DNA of 64,000 bases from Marinibacterium profundimaris. Lineage in GTDB: Bacteria > Pseudomonadota > Alphaproteobacteria > Rhodobacterales > Rhodobacteraceae. Below the pieces are notes generated by a model. The model was given only the letters and a program-made list of their open reading frames with translations. It searched no databases and was not told where the DNA came from. Positions within the stretch are counted from its first letter, which is position 1. Each line of letters opens with the position of its first letter. The stretch covers positions 62,001 to 126,000 of the forward strand of contig NZ_AQQR01000012.1 in the NCBI RefSeq assembly GCF_002210095.1, written 5' to 3'. The position numbers and the translations under genes were made by a program. This document shows positions 53,640 to 62,772 of the stretch, in pieces.

Positions 53640-54164
53640 ATGACCGACCAGCCCAATGTAAAGCACCCTTTACCTGCCATGGAGTCCGAGATCAGTAAAG
53701 GACCCTTTACATTCGTCCGCCTGACAAAGGTTTCCCTGGCCGAGATCGCCGCCCACATGTCCGACCCGCGCGTGGCCGAACACATGCCGCTGCTCACCGC
53801 TCCCTGGGACGAGGATGACGCCCGGGCCTTCGTCGCGGCCAAGGAGGCCTGCTGGGTCCGCGATGGCCTGGGCCACTGGGCCTTCCTGGCAAAGGGCGAC
53901 TACATCGGCTGGGGCGGGTTCCAGAAAGAGGGCGAGGAATGGGACTTTGGCCTGGTGCTGAAACCTGACCGCTTCGGCCTTGGCCTGCCGCTCGCCCGGC
54001 AGGCGCTGGCCTTTGCCCGCGCCGATCCGCGCATTCCCTTCGTCACCTTCCTGCTGCCGCCCAGCCGCACCCGCCTGGGCGCCCTGCGCCGGCTCGGCGC
54101 GCGGCCGGTGGGAGAGACGGACCATGCCGGCGAAAGGTTCCTGAAGTTCCGCCTGGAGACCTGA
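53640..54164 (+). CDS. GNAT acetyltransferase with palindromes in its 5' region
   Basis: A 174-residue GNAT-fold protein; the conserved region begins near FTFVRLTKVSLAEIAAHMSDPRVAEHMP (split for length). The A-motif region is replaced by the GLVLKPDRFGLGLPLARQALAFARAD stretch, and a final LGARPVGETDHAGERFLKF is seen. The first candidate ATG (used here) would put both GTAAAG palindromes inside the coding region. A second ATG at 53679 would put one palindrome upstream and one inside. No Shine-Dalgarno is clear for either start. It starts 15 bases from the divergent membrane-protein gene. Confidence 0.75.
   Translation: MTDQPNVKHPLPAMESEISKGPFTFVRLTKVSLAEIAAHMSDPRVAEHMPLLTAPWDEDDARAFVAAKEACWVRDGLGHWAFLAKGDYIGWGGFQKEGEEWDFGLVLKPDRFGLGLPLARQALAFARADPRIPFVTFLLPPSRTRLGALRRLGARPVGETDHAGERFLKFRLET
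53658..53673. promoter_or_regulatory. palindromic operator candidate, copy 1
   Basis: GTAAAG-CACC-CTTTAC, preceded by AT. It lies between the divergent HTH operon and GNAT gene, upstream of the alternative GNAT start. A second copy with the same arms lies 37 bases away. Confidence 0.7.
53695..53710. promoter_or_regulatory. palindromic operator candidate, copy 2
   Basis: GTAAAG-GACC-CTTTAC, followed by AT. The arms match copy 1 exactly; the flanks suggest an extended half-site ATGTAAAG. The copies are about 3.5 helical turns apart. The nearby small HTH regulator is the most likely ligand. Confidence 0.7.
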
Positions 54165-54168
54165 GCCG

Positions 54169-54198
54169 GCCAGCCGCGAAAAAGCCAGCCGCGAAAAT
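54169..54198. repeat. two tandem copies of a 15-base unit
   Basis: The unit GCCAGCCGCGAAAAA is followed directly by GCCAGCCGCGAAAAT, starting five bases after the GNAT stop. A slippage-type duplication; no further copies are seen. Confidence 0.85.
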
Positions 54199-54260
54199 GC
54201 AGTGTCCGCTCAGCGGCTTCCCGTGTTATCTGGTGCCCACCGCCCCGCCACCACGCGACC

Positions 54261-54284
54261 GGGCAAACGGGCAAACGGGCAAAC
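54261..54284. repeat. three tandem copies of GGGCAAAC before the DUF333 gene
   Basis: GGGCAAAC is repeated three times without interruption and then merges into GGGAGA, the ribosome-binding site of the DUF333 gene. A change in copy number would alter promoter/leader spacing but not the distance from ribosome site to ATG. Confidence 0.85.
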
Positions 54285-54295
54285 GGGAGAGTGAC

Positions 54296-54538
54296 ATGAC
54301 ACGCATCACCACCATCGCCTTCGCGGGCCTCGCAGGTCTCACCGCCGCCTGTCAGCCCCAGCCCGAGGCGGCGCCGCCCGCCGTCGGCCTGGCCAACCCG
54401 GCCTCGGTCTTTTGCGTCGAGAGCGGCGGCCGGTCCGAGATCCGAAGCGATTCCACCGGCCAGACCGGCGTCTGCGTTCTGCCCGACGGCTCCGAGGTGG
54501 ACGAATGGGAGTACTATCGCGCGAACGCCCCCGCCTGA
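54296..54538 (+). CDS. DUF333-type small lipoprotein
   Basis: An 80-residue protein with a lipoprotein signal (TIAFAGLAGLTAAC, lipobox TAAC) and a DUF333 (YoaF/Hlx-like) core: NPASVFCVESGGRSEIRSDSTGQTGVCVLPDGSEVDEWEYYR (split in use as NPASVFCVESGGRSEI and GVCVLPDGSEVDEWEYYR). Two cysteines are at fixed spacing. Members are outer-membrane-associated proteins of unclear function. Start at MTRITTI, six bases after GGGAGA. Confidence 0.85.
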   Translation: MTRITTIAFAGLAGLTAACQPQPEAAPPAVGLANPASVFCVESGGRSEIRSDSTGQTGVCVLPDGSEVDEWEYYRANAPA

Positions 54539-54545
54539 CCGCGAG

Positions 54546-54563
54546 CCGGGCCGCAAGGCCCGG
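54546..54563. terminator. compact hairpin between convergent DUF333 and deoB genes
   Basis: CCGGGCC and GGCCCGG pair around a GCAA tetraloop, eight bases past the DUF333 stop and 19 bases before the deoB stop. A stable GNRA hairpin without a T-tract; it could act on both transcripts. Confidence 0.5.
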
Positions 54564-54581
54564 TCGAGCACCCGGCACGGC

Positions 54582-55795
<1,214 letters not shown>

Positions 55796-55796
<1 letters not shown>

Positions 55797-57106
55797 CAGC
55801 CCAGAGTCTCGCGGATCAGCGCCGGGGTCTCGACCGGCTCGGGGCCGATGGTGATCGCCGCGCGGATCGCCTCGGCCGCCTGCGCCGCCCCGTCCTCGCG
55901 CGCCGCGTGAACAGAGGCCAGCGGGCTGCCCGGCTCAACCTTCGTGCCCAGCGTGACGATGCGCGAGAAACCCACCGCCGGATCGATCGTGTCGCTTTCC
56001 ACCTTTCGGCCGCCGCCCAGGCTGACCGAGGCGAGGCCCAGCGCCTGCCCGTCGATCGCGGTGACATAGCCGGCGGTCCCGGCGGTGGCCTCGGTGATGA
56101 CATTGGCCTCGGGCAGGAAGCGCCGCCAGTTCTCGTCAAAGTCGACGGGGCCGCCCATGGCGACGACCATGCCGCTGAACCGTTCGGCGGCGCGGCCATC
56201 GGCGATGGCGGCGCGGATCGCCGTCTCGCCCTCGGCATCGGTCTTCACCAGTCCCGAATCGGCCAGCGCCATGCCGCCCAGCCGGGCCGAAAGCTCCAGC
56301 AACGGGCCCGTCGCCTCTCCCACCAGCACCTTCATCGCCTCCTCGATCTCAAGCGCGTTGCCGATGGCCGGCGCCAGCGGCTGGCTCATGTCCGAGATCA
56401 CGGCCCGGGTCTTGCAGCCGGCGGCATTGGCCGTGGCACACAGCGCCGTGGCCAGCGCCCGCGCCTCTTCGCGGGATTTCATGAAGGCGCCCGAACCTGT
56501 CTTGACGTCCAGCACCAGTGTCTGCGTCCCGGCGGCCAGCTTCTTCGACAGGATCGAGGCGGTGATCAGGTCGAGGCTGTCCACCGTCGAGGTCACGTCG
56601 CGCACCGCATACAGCCGCTTGTCCGCCGGTGCGATATCGGCGGTCGCGCCGACGATGGCGCAGCCCGCCGCGTCGATGATCGCGCGCAGCCGCTCCTCGG
56701 TGACCTGGGTGGACACGCCCGGGATCGCCTCGAGCTTGTCGAGCGTGCCGCCGGTATGGCCCAGCCCGCGCCCCGACAGCAGCGGGGCAAAGGCGCCGCA
56801 GGCCGCCAGCGCGGGCGCCACGACGAAGGACACGCAATCGCCCACGCCGCCGGTGGAATGCTTGTCGACCACCGGGCCGCCCAGGTCCCATGTCAGCACA
56901 TGGCCGCTGTCGCGCATCGCCAGGGTCAGCGCGGTGGTGCCCTCGGGCGTCAGCCCCGTGGTACAGATCCCCATGGCGAAGGCCCCGGTCTGGGCATCGC
57001 TGATGGCGCCCCCGGTCAGACCCTCGATGAACCAGCGCAGCGCCTCCGGAGACGGCGACACGCCGTGGCGCAGCTCGGCCAGGATGCGGCGGGCGTCCCA
57101 GGCCAT
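55796..57106 (-). CDS. deoA: thymidine phosphorylase
   Basis: A 436-residue pyrimidine-nucleoside phosphorylase that makes thymine plus 2-deoxyribose 1-phosphate. The diagnostic [17 protein letters not shown] glycine-rich segment and the family signature [20 protein letters not shown] are both clear, as is the C-terminal [13 protein letters not shown] segment. The length is normal. It lies three bases after cdd and overlaps deoB. Confidence 0.97.
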
Positions 57107-57109
57107 GGG

Positions 57110-57511
57110 TCAGCCCTTCTCCATATGCGCCGGCGTGAAGGCGCCGGGCAGCAGGTCGGCGATGGTGGTGGCGAATTCGGCGCCGTCCACCGTGGCCAGC
57201 GTCACCGGCGTCTCGCCCTTGCCGAATTCGGCCAGCTTCTGGCGGCAGCCGCCGCAGGGCGGCACCGGAGCAGGACTGTCGGCGATGACATAGACCTCGG
57301 TCAGCTCCGTCTCGCCCGCCGCGACCATGGCGGCGATGGCCCCGGCCTCGGCACAGGTGCCTTCGGGATAGGCGACGTTCTCGACGTTCACGCCCGGATA
57401 GACCCGGCCCGACGCGCCCCGGATCGCCGCGCCGACCTTGAAGTTGGAATAGGGCGCATAGGCCTTGTCGCGGATGGCGGTGGCTGTGGCCTTGAGATCG
57501 GTGTCGGACAT
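57110..57511 (-). CDS. cdd: cytidine deaminase
   Basis: A 133-residue homotetrameric-type enzyme that deaminates cytidine and deoxycytidine to (deoxy)uridine. The zinc site is CAEAGAI plus PCGGCRQ; the catalytic glutamate is in CAE. It begins MSDTDLKATATAIRDKAYAPYSNFKVGAAI (split for length). It is first in the cdd-deoA-deoB operon. A longer in-frame start upstream is not conserved. Confidence 0.97.
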   Translation of the reverse strand: MSDTDLKATATAIRDKAYAPYSNFKVGAAIRGASGRVYPGVNVENVAYPEGTCAEAGAIAAMVAAGETELTEVYVIADSPAPVPPCGGCRQKLAEFGKGETPVTLATVDGAEFATTIADLLPGAFTPAHMEKG

Positions 57512-57910
57512 GCTGTCTCTCGGAAAACGGTGGAAGGTCTGTTGTAGCGCAAGGGGTTGGGCGGGCAAACGTGTTACGGCGTCACGGGTCGTGCCGCGAT
57601 GCGGGGGGTCGTCCATCTCACTCTCCCTTTGCGGCGAAGAGTGGCGAGGCGGCCTGCAAATATCAAGCGCGCCGGTGGCCGGTCTGCCTGCTGTTCCCGC
57701 CCCGTCACCCCCCGTCACCCCGCGCCGGCCCGCGCGGCGCGCGGCACGGACGGTCAGCGCACGCTTGCCTGCGATTCCGGTCGCGGGCGGCCTTTCGCCG
57801 CCCTGCCGGTGTCCGCACGGCGGCCAATCGCGCCGCAGGTGCCCGATGCCCGTTTCCATCGCGGATCAATTTGGTTTAGGGCTAAATTATCCTTATCGTG
57901 GAGCCGCCCC
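57512..57910. promoter_or_regulatory. divergent promoter region of cdd and malic enzyme
   Basis: About 400 bases without a gene. The left half holds the cdd leader on the minus strand. The last 40 bases before the malic enzyme ATG are AT-rich (GTTTAGGGCTAAATTATCC), suggesting the maeB promoter, and GTGGAG is a weak ribosome site. The middle contains tandem CCCGTCACCCC units and GC-rich runs. Open frames crossing this region are Arg/Pro-rich and do not look real. Confidence 0.45.
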
Positions 57911-60196
57911 ATGGCCGATCAACCGACCGACAACGAGACCCTGCGCCAGGCCGCGCTGTTCTATCACGAATACCCCAAGCCGGGGAAACTCGAGATCCGG
58001 GCAACCAAGCCCATGGCGAACGGCAGGGACCTGGCGCGCGCCTATTCCCCCGGCGTGGCCGAGGCCTGCCTGGAGATCCGCGACGACCCGGTGAACGCCG
58101 CGCGCTACACGTCGCGCGGGAACCTCGTGGCCGTGGTGTCGAACGGGACGGCGGTTCTGGGGCTGGGCAATATCGGCGCGCTGGCCTCCAAGCCGGTGAT
58201 GGAAGGCAAGGCCGTGCTCTTCAAGAAGTTCGGCGGGCTCGACTGTTTCGACATCGAGGTGAACGAGACCGACCCCGAGAAGCTTGCCGACATTGTCTGC
58301 GCGCTGGAGCCGACCTTTGGCGCGATCAACCTTGAGGACATCAAGGCCCCCGATTGTTTCGTGGTCGAGAAGATCTGCCGCGAGCGGATGAACATCCCCG
58401 TCTTCCATGACGACCAGCACGGCACCGCCATCGTCGTGGGCGCGGCGGCCAAGAACGCGCTGCACGTGGCCGGAAAGGCCTTCGAAGACATCAAGGTCGT
58501 GTCCACGGGGGGCGGCGCGGCCGGCATCGCCTGCCTGAACATGCTGCTGAAGCTGGGCGTGAAGCGCGAGAACGTCTGGCTTTGCGACGTGCACGGGCTG
58601 ATCTACGAGGGCCGGACCGAAGACATGAACCCGCAGAAGGCCGCCTATGCCCAGCCCACCGACCTGCGCACGCTGGACGACGTGATCGAGGGCGCGGACC
58701 TGTTCCTGGGCCTGTCGGGTCCGAACGTGCTGACGCCCGCGATGGTGGCAAAGATGACCCGCCAGCCGATCATCTTCGCGCTGGCCAATCCCAACCCCGA
58801 AATTCAGCCCGCCGCCGCGCGCGAGGTCGCCCCCGACGCGATCATCGCCACCGGCCGGTCGGACGTGCCGAACCAGGTCAACAACGTGCTCTGCTTCCCG
58901 TTCATCTTCCGGGGCGCGATCGACGTCGGCGCGACCGAGATCAACGACGAAATGGCGCTGGCCTGCATCGAGGGCATCGCCCAGCTGGCCCGCCAGACCA
59001 CCAGCGCCGAGGCCGCCGCCGCCTACCAGGGCGAACAGATGACCTTCGGACCAGATTACCTGATCCCGAAACCCTTCGATCCCCGCCTTGTCGCCGTCGT
59101 CTCGACGGCCGTGGCGAAGGCGGCGATGGACAGCGGTGTCGCCACGCGCCCCCTGCCCGACATCAAGGCCTACAAGGAAAAGCTGCAAGGCTCCGTCTTC
59201 CGCTCGGCCCTTCTGATGCGCCCGGTGTTCGAGGCCGCGACCAGCGCCTCGCGCCGGATCGTCTTTGCCGAGGGCGAGGAGGAGCGCGTGCTGCGCTGCG
59301 CCCAGGCGATGCTGGAGGAGACGACGGAGAAGCCGATCCTGATCGGCCGGCCCGACGTGATGGAAATGCGCTGCGACCGGCTGGGGCTGAAGGTGCGCCC
59401 GGGCACGGATTTCGAGATCGTGAACCCGGAAAACGACCCGCGCTACCGCGACTACTGGGAGACGTATCACGGCATCATGAGCCGCCGCGGTGTCACGCCC
59501 GATCTGGCCCGCGCGATCATGCGCACCAACACCACCGCCATCGGGGCGATCATGGTGCACCGCGACGAGGCCGACAGCCTGATCTGCGGCACCTTCGGCC
59601 AGTACCGCTGGCATCTGAACTACATCCGTCAGGTCCTGGGATCGCCCAAGTACCATCCCCATGGCGCGCTGAGCATGATGATCCTGGAGGACGGGCCTTT
59701 GTTCATCACCGACACCCAGGTGCGGCCCGAACCCTCGCCCGAGGAGATCGCGGAAAGCGCCATCGGTGCCGCCCGCCATGCCCGCCGCTTCGGGGTGGAG
59801 CCGGCCGTGGCGCTGTGTTCGCAATCGCAGTTCGGCAACCTGGACACCGAGACGGCACAGCGGATGCGGGCGGCGCTGGCAATCCTCGACGCGCGCGAGG
59901 TCGACTTTGTCTATGAAGGCGAGATGAACGTGGACAGCGCGCTGGACCCCGAGGCCCGCGCCCGCCACCTGCCCGAAAGCCGGATGCAGGGCGCGGCCAA
60001 CATCCTGGTCTTCGCCAATGGCGACACCGCCAACGGCGTGCGCAACATCCTGCGGATGAAGGGCAACGCGCTCGAGGTCGGTCCGATCCTGATGGGCATG
60101 GGCAACCGCGCCCATATCGTGACGCCCTCGATCACGGCGCGCGGCCTGCTGAACATGGCCGCCCTCGCGGGAACGCCGGTCACGCAATACGAATGA
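57911..60196 (+). CDS. maeB: NADP-dependent malic enzyme fused to phosphotransacetylase domain
   Basis: A 761-residue hybrid malic enzyme that oxidatively decarboxylates malate to pyruvate with NADP. The N-terminal malic domain has NDETLRQAALFYHEYP, KGxLxxxT-like ATKPMANGRDLARAYSPGVAEACL (split for length), the metal-binding EDIKAPDCFVVEKIC, and the NADP site VVSTGGGAAGIACLNML. From about residue 430 the PTA-like domain follows (PVFEAATSASRRIVFAEGEEERV, TFGQYRWHLNYIRQVLG), thought to be a regulatory acetyl-CoA sensor. The start is the ATG at MADQPTDNE; a longer frame covers non-homologous sequence. Confidence 0.96.
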   Translation: MADQPTDNETLRQAALFYHEYPKPGKLEIRATKPMANGRDLARAYSPGVAEACLEIRDDPVNAARYTSRGNLVAVVSNGTAVLGLGNIGALASKPVMEGKAVLFKKFGGLDCFDIEVNETDPEKLADIVCALEPTFGAINLEDIKAPDCFVVEKICRERMNIPVFHDDQHGTAIVVGAAAKNALHVAGKAFEDIKVVSTGGGAAGIACLNMLLKLGVKRENVWLCDVHGLIYEGRTEDMNPQKAAYAQPTDLRTLDDVIEGADLFLGLSGPNVLTPAMVAKMTRQPIIFALANPNPEIQPAAAREVAPDAIIATGRSDVPNQVNNVLCFPFIFRGAIDVGATEINDEMALACIEGIAQLARQTTSAEAAAAYQGEQMTFGPDYLIPKPFDPRLVAVVSTAVAKAAMDSGVATRPLPDIKAYKEKLQGSVFRSALLMRPVFEAATSASRRIVFAEGEEERVLRCAQAMLEETTEKPILIGRPDVMEMRCDRLGLKVRPGTDFEIVNPENDPRYRDYWETYHGIMSRRGVTPDLARAIMRTNTTAIGAIMVHRDEADSLICGTFGQYRWHLNYIRQVLGSPKYHPHGALSMMILEDGPLFITDTQVRPEPSPEEIAESAIGAARHARRFGVEPAVALCSQSQFGNLDTETAQRMRAALAILDAREVDFVYEGEMNVDSALDPEARARHLPESRMQGAANILVFANGDTANGVRNILRMKGNALEVGPILMGMGNRAHIVTPSITARGLLNMAALAGTPVTQYE

Positions 60197-60305
60197 CGTG
60201 ATCCCTGTCCGGCCCGGTGACCCCGCCGGGCCGGACATGAAAAAGGCCCGCAAGGGGCCGCGTCAGGTCAGGCTGGGATGTGGTGGGCCGGTCCGCTCTG
60301 ACCGG

Positions 60306-60343
60306 GGTCGCGTTCCCTCCCTGACGGGGACGGGAACGCGACC
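60306..60343 (+). terminator. rho-independent terminator after maeB
   Basis: A perfect 12-pair stem (GGTCGCGTTCCC and GGGAACGCGACC) with a 14-base loop that can form inner pairs, followed by TTT on the plus strand. Lies about 110 bases past the maeB stop. On the minus strand it lies just beyond a tiny possible ORF. Confidence 0.75.
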
Positions 60344-60349
60344 TTTCCG

Positions 60350-60406
60350 TCATTTCTTGACGGTCTTCGTGCCGGGCTTGCTCGGCTTTTGCTTCTTGTC
60401 GCCCAT
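60350..60406 (-). CDS. possible 18-residue basic miniprotein
   Basis: On the minus strand ATG GGC GAC... encodes MGDKKQKPSKPGTKTVKK then TGA. Seven lysines among 18 residues, no hydrophobic segment. AGGA lies about ten bases upstream of the ATG, and the gene is followed in its direction by the strong hairpin listed separately. A real small basic protein, a leader, or a chance frame are all possible. Confidence 0.3.
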   Translation of the reverse strand: MGDKKQKPSKPGTKTVKK

Positions 60407-60740
60407 GGGCGTTTGTCCTGTGCATGAGGGCCGGCGGGATGCCGGCCCTGCAGAAATCAGAGCGCCCGGCCGCGCGATTCCGCAAGTGCGGCGTCATCCG
60501 TTACAGAAGATGTGATCGGCCCCGCGACGCCCTTTCGGCCCCTGTCGCCGCGCCCCACACCGCGGTTAACAAATTTTCAAGCGATTTCAGGATGAGTAAA
60601 GAGACCTTCGCTTTTTCGTAAATCCCCGCTTGATATCGCAAACAGCGGCAGGGGCGCGCGGGATCGCGACTTGCGCGACAGCCTTCGCCGCCGTTTACTT
60701 CCTCAAACGCCGGGATCACGCGGGATGGAGGAGCATCGCG
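60407..60740. promoter_or_regulatory. region upstream of the propionyl-CoA synthetase gene
   Basis: About 330 bases with no larger gene. An AT-rich patch lies at 60570-60640 (TTAACAAATTTTCAAGCG and GCTTTTTCGTAAATCC). GGATGGAGGAG provides a strong ribosome-binding site just before the prpE ATG. A promoter for the minus-strand mini-ORF and for prpE is likely here, but no definite regulator site was found. Confidence 0.45.
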
Positions 60741-62645
60741 ATGAGCTACGCAGACGTCTACCAATCTTGGACATCCGACCCCGAAGCCTTCTGGATGGAG
60801 GCCGCCGGCGCCATCGACTGGGCCAGGCCGCCCAGCCGAGCGCTCGATGACAGCAACGCGCCGCTTTACGAGTGGTTCACCGACGGCATGGTCAACACCT
60901 GCTACAACGCGGTCGACCGACACGTCGAGAACGGGCGCGGCGACCAGATCGCGATCATCCACGACAGCCCGGTCACCGGCACGGTGCGCAAGATTTCCTA
61001 TGTCGAGCTGCGCAACCGCGTGGCGATGCTGGCCGGGGCGCTGCGCGCCAAGGGCGTCGAGAAGGGCGACCGCGTCATCATCTACATGCCGATGATCCCC
61101 GAGGCGCTGGAGGCGATGCTGGCCTGCGCCCGGCTCGGCGCGATCCACTCCGTCGTCTTCGGCGGCTTCGCCGCGCATGAGCTGGCCGTGCGGATCGACG
61201 ACGCCAAGCCCAAGGCGATCATCGCCGCCTCCTGCGGGATCGAGCCGGGGCGCGTTGTCCATTACAAGCCGCTCCTCGACGGCGCGATCGAACAGGCGCA
61301 TCACAAGCCCGATTTCTGCGTGATCTTCCAGCGCGAACAGGAAGTCGCGCACCTGGAAGAGGGCCGCGATGTGTCGTGGCACGGGTTCCAGTTCGGCGTG
61401 GAACCGGCGGAATGCGTGCCGGTCGAGGGCAACCACCCGGCCTATATCCTCTATACCTCGGGCACCACCGGCGCGCCGAAGGGCGTGGTGCGGCCCACCG
61501 CCGGGCACCTGGTGGCGCTGAACTGGACGATGAAGAACATCTACGATGTCGATCCGGGCGATGTCTTCTGGGCCGCCTCCGATGTCGGCTGGGTCGTGGG
61601 GCACAGCTATATCTGTTACGGGCCGCTGATCGCCGGCAACACCACCATCGTCTTCGAAGGCAAGCCGGTCGGCACCCCCGATGCCGGCACGTTCTGGCGC
61701 GTGATCTCGGACCACAAGGTGAAAAGCTTCTTCACCGCCCCCACCGCCTTCCGCGCGGTGAAGCGCGAGGATCCGAAGGGCGAATACCTGAAGAAATACG
61801 ATATTTCCTGCCTGAAGAAGATCTACCTGGCCGGCGAGCGCGCCGATCCGGACACGATCAACTGGGCCAAGGACAAGACCGGCCTGCCCATCATCGACCA
61901 TTGGTGGCAGACCGAAACCGGCTGGGCCATCGCCGCCAACCCGGCTGGGATCGAGATGCTTGACATCAAGGTGGGCTCGCCCTCGGTCGCGATGCCGGGC
62001 TACGACGTGCAGATCCTGGACGAGGCCGGGCACCCGATGAAGCCCGGCGAGCTCGGCGCGATTGCGGTGAAGCTGCCGCTGCCGCCGGGCACCCTGCCGA
62101 CGCTCTGGAACGCGGAAGAGCGTTTCCGCAAGAGCTACCTCACCACCTTCCCCGGCTATTACGAGACCGGCGATGCCGGCATGGTGGACGGGGACGGGTA
62201 TCTTTACATCATGGCGCGCACCGATGACGTCATCAATGTCGCGGGCCACCGCCTGTCCACCGGCGCGATGGAAGAGGTCCTGGCCTCGCATACCGATGTC
62301 GCCGAATGCGCCGTGATCGGGGTGACCGATGAGCTGAAGGGACAATTGCCGCTGGGCTTTGTCTGCCTGACCAAGGGCGTGAACCGCCCGTATGACGAGA
62401 TTACGGCGGAATGCGTGAAGCTGATCCGTGACCAGATCGGGCCGGTCGCGGCCTTCAAGCTGGCCGTGGTGGTGGACCGCCTGCCCAAGACCCGCTCGGG
62501 CAAGATCCTGCGCGCCACGATGGTGAAGATCGCCGACAGCGAAAGCTTCAAGATGCCGGCCACGATCGACGACCCCGAGATCCTGGACGAGATCGCCGAA
62601 GCGCTGAAAAGCATTGGCTACGCCAGGGACAAGACCCCGGCCTGA
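60741..62645 (+). CDS. prpE: propionyl-CoA synthetase PrpE
   Basis: A 634-residue AMP-forming acyl-CoA synthetase that activates propionate (and possibly acetate) to the CoA thioester. It starts MSYADVYQSWTSDPEAFWMEAA, and shows YTSGTTGAPKGVVRPTAGH, the WWQTETGWAIA motif typical of the PrpE/Acs group, and the C-terminal DRLPKTRSGKILRATM with the acetylatable lysine. PrpE rather than Acs is preferred because of the overall length and the TGAPKGVVRP and GEPAG-like sequence. Substrate preference cannot be proven by inspection. A strong GGAGGAG ribosome site is present. Confidence 0.93.
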   Translation: MSYADVYQSWTSDPEAFWMEAAGAIDWARPPSRALDDSNAPLYEWFTDGMVNTCYNAVDRHVENGRGDQIAIIHDSPVTGTVRKISYVELRNRVAMLAGALRAKGVEKGDRVIIYMPMIPEALEAMLACARLGAIHSVVFGGFAAHELAVRIDDAKPKAIIAASCGIEPGRVVHYKPLLDGAIEQAHHKPDFCVIFQREQEVAHLEEGRDVSWHGFQFGVEPAECVPVEGNHPAYILYTSGTTGAPKGVVRPTAGHLVALNWTMKNIYDVDPGDVFWAASDVGWVVGHSYICYGPLIAGNTTIVFEGKPVGTPDAGTFWRVISDHKVKSFFTAPTAFRAVKREDPKGEYLKKYDISCLKKIYLAGERADPDTINWAKDKTGLPIIDHWWQTETGWAIAANPAGIEMLDIKVGSPSVAMPGYDVQILDEAGHPMKPGELGAIAVKLPLPPGTLPTLWNAEERFRKSYLTTFPGYYETGDAGMVDGDGYLYIMARTDDVINVAGHRLSTGAMEEVLASHTDVAECAVIGVTDELKGQLPLGFVCLTKGVNRPYDEITAECVKLIRDQIGPVAAFKLAVVVDRLPKTRSGKILRATMVKIADSESFKMPATIDDPEILDEIAEALKSIGYARDKTPA

Positions 62646-62672
62646 TCTCTCCGGCCATGTAAGCCTGTCGCA

Positions 62673-62695
62673 CCGCGCAAGGCGGCCTTGCGCGG
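62673..62695 (+). terminator. perfect hairpin after prpE
   Basis: A ten-pair stem (CCGCGCAAGG and CCTTGCGCGG) with a three-base loop, 27 bases past the prpE stop, without a clear T-tract. Likely ends prpE transcription before the amidase gene. Confidence 0.65.
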
Positions 62696-62772
62696 CGTTC
62701 CGCTTGGCAAATCGGTGCTTGGCCGCCTAGGCTCCGCCCCGAGAAACGGCGTGAACCAGAAGGAAATACTGT

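Noticed and set aside
54261-54284. GGGCAAAC repeats considered as a CRISPR fragment
   Set aside because: Eight-base units without spacers and without cas genes; simple tandem repeat.
57893-60253. Long minus-strand open frame opposite the malic enzyme (and a similar one at 60501-62345 opposite prpE)
   Set aside because: Both lie opposite well-supported enzymes, and their composition (His/Arg/Gln-rich) is typical of antisense shadows in GC-rich genomes.
60630-60643. TTGAT-ATCG-CAAAC upstream of prpE considered as an FnrL/Anr site (TTGAT-N4-ATCAA)
   Set aside because: The right half matches only partly; too weak to call.
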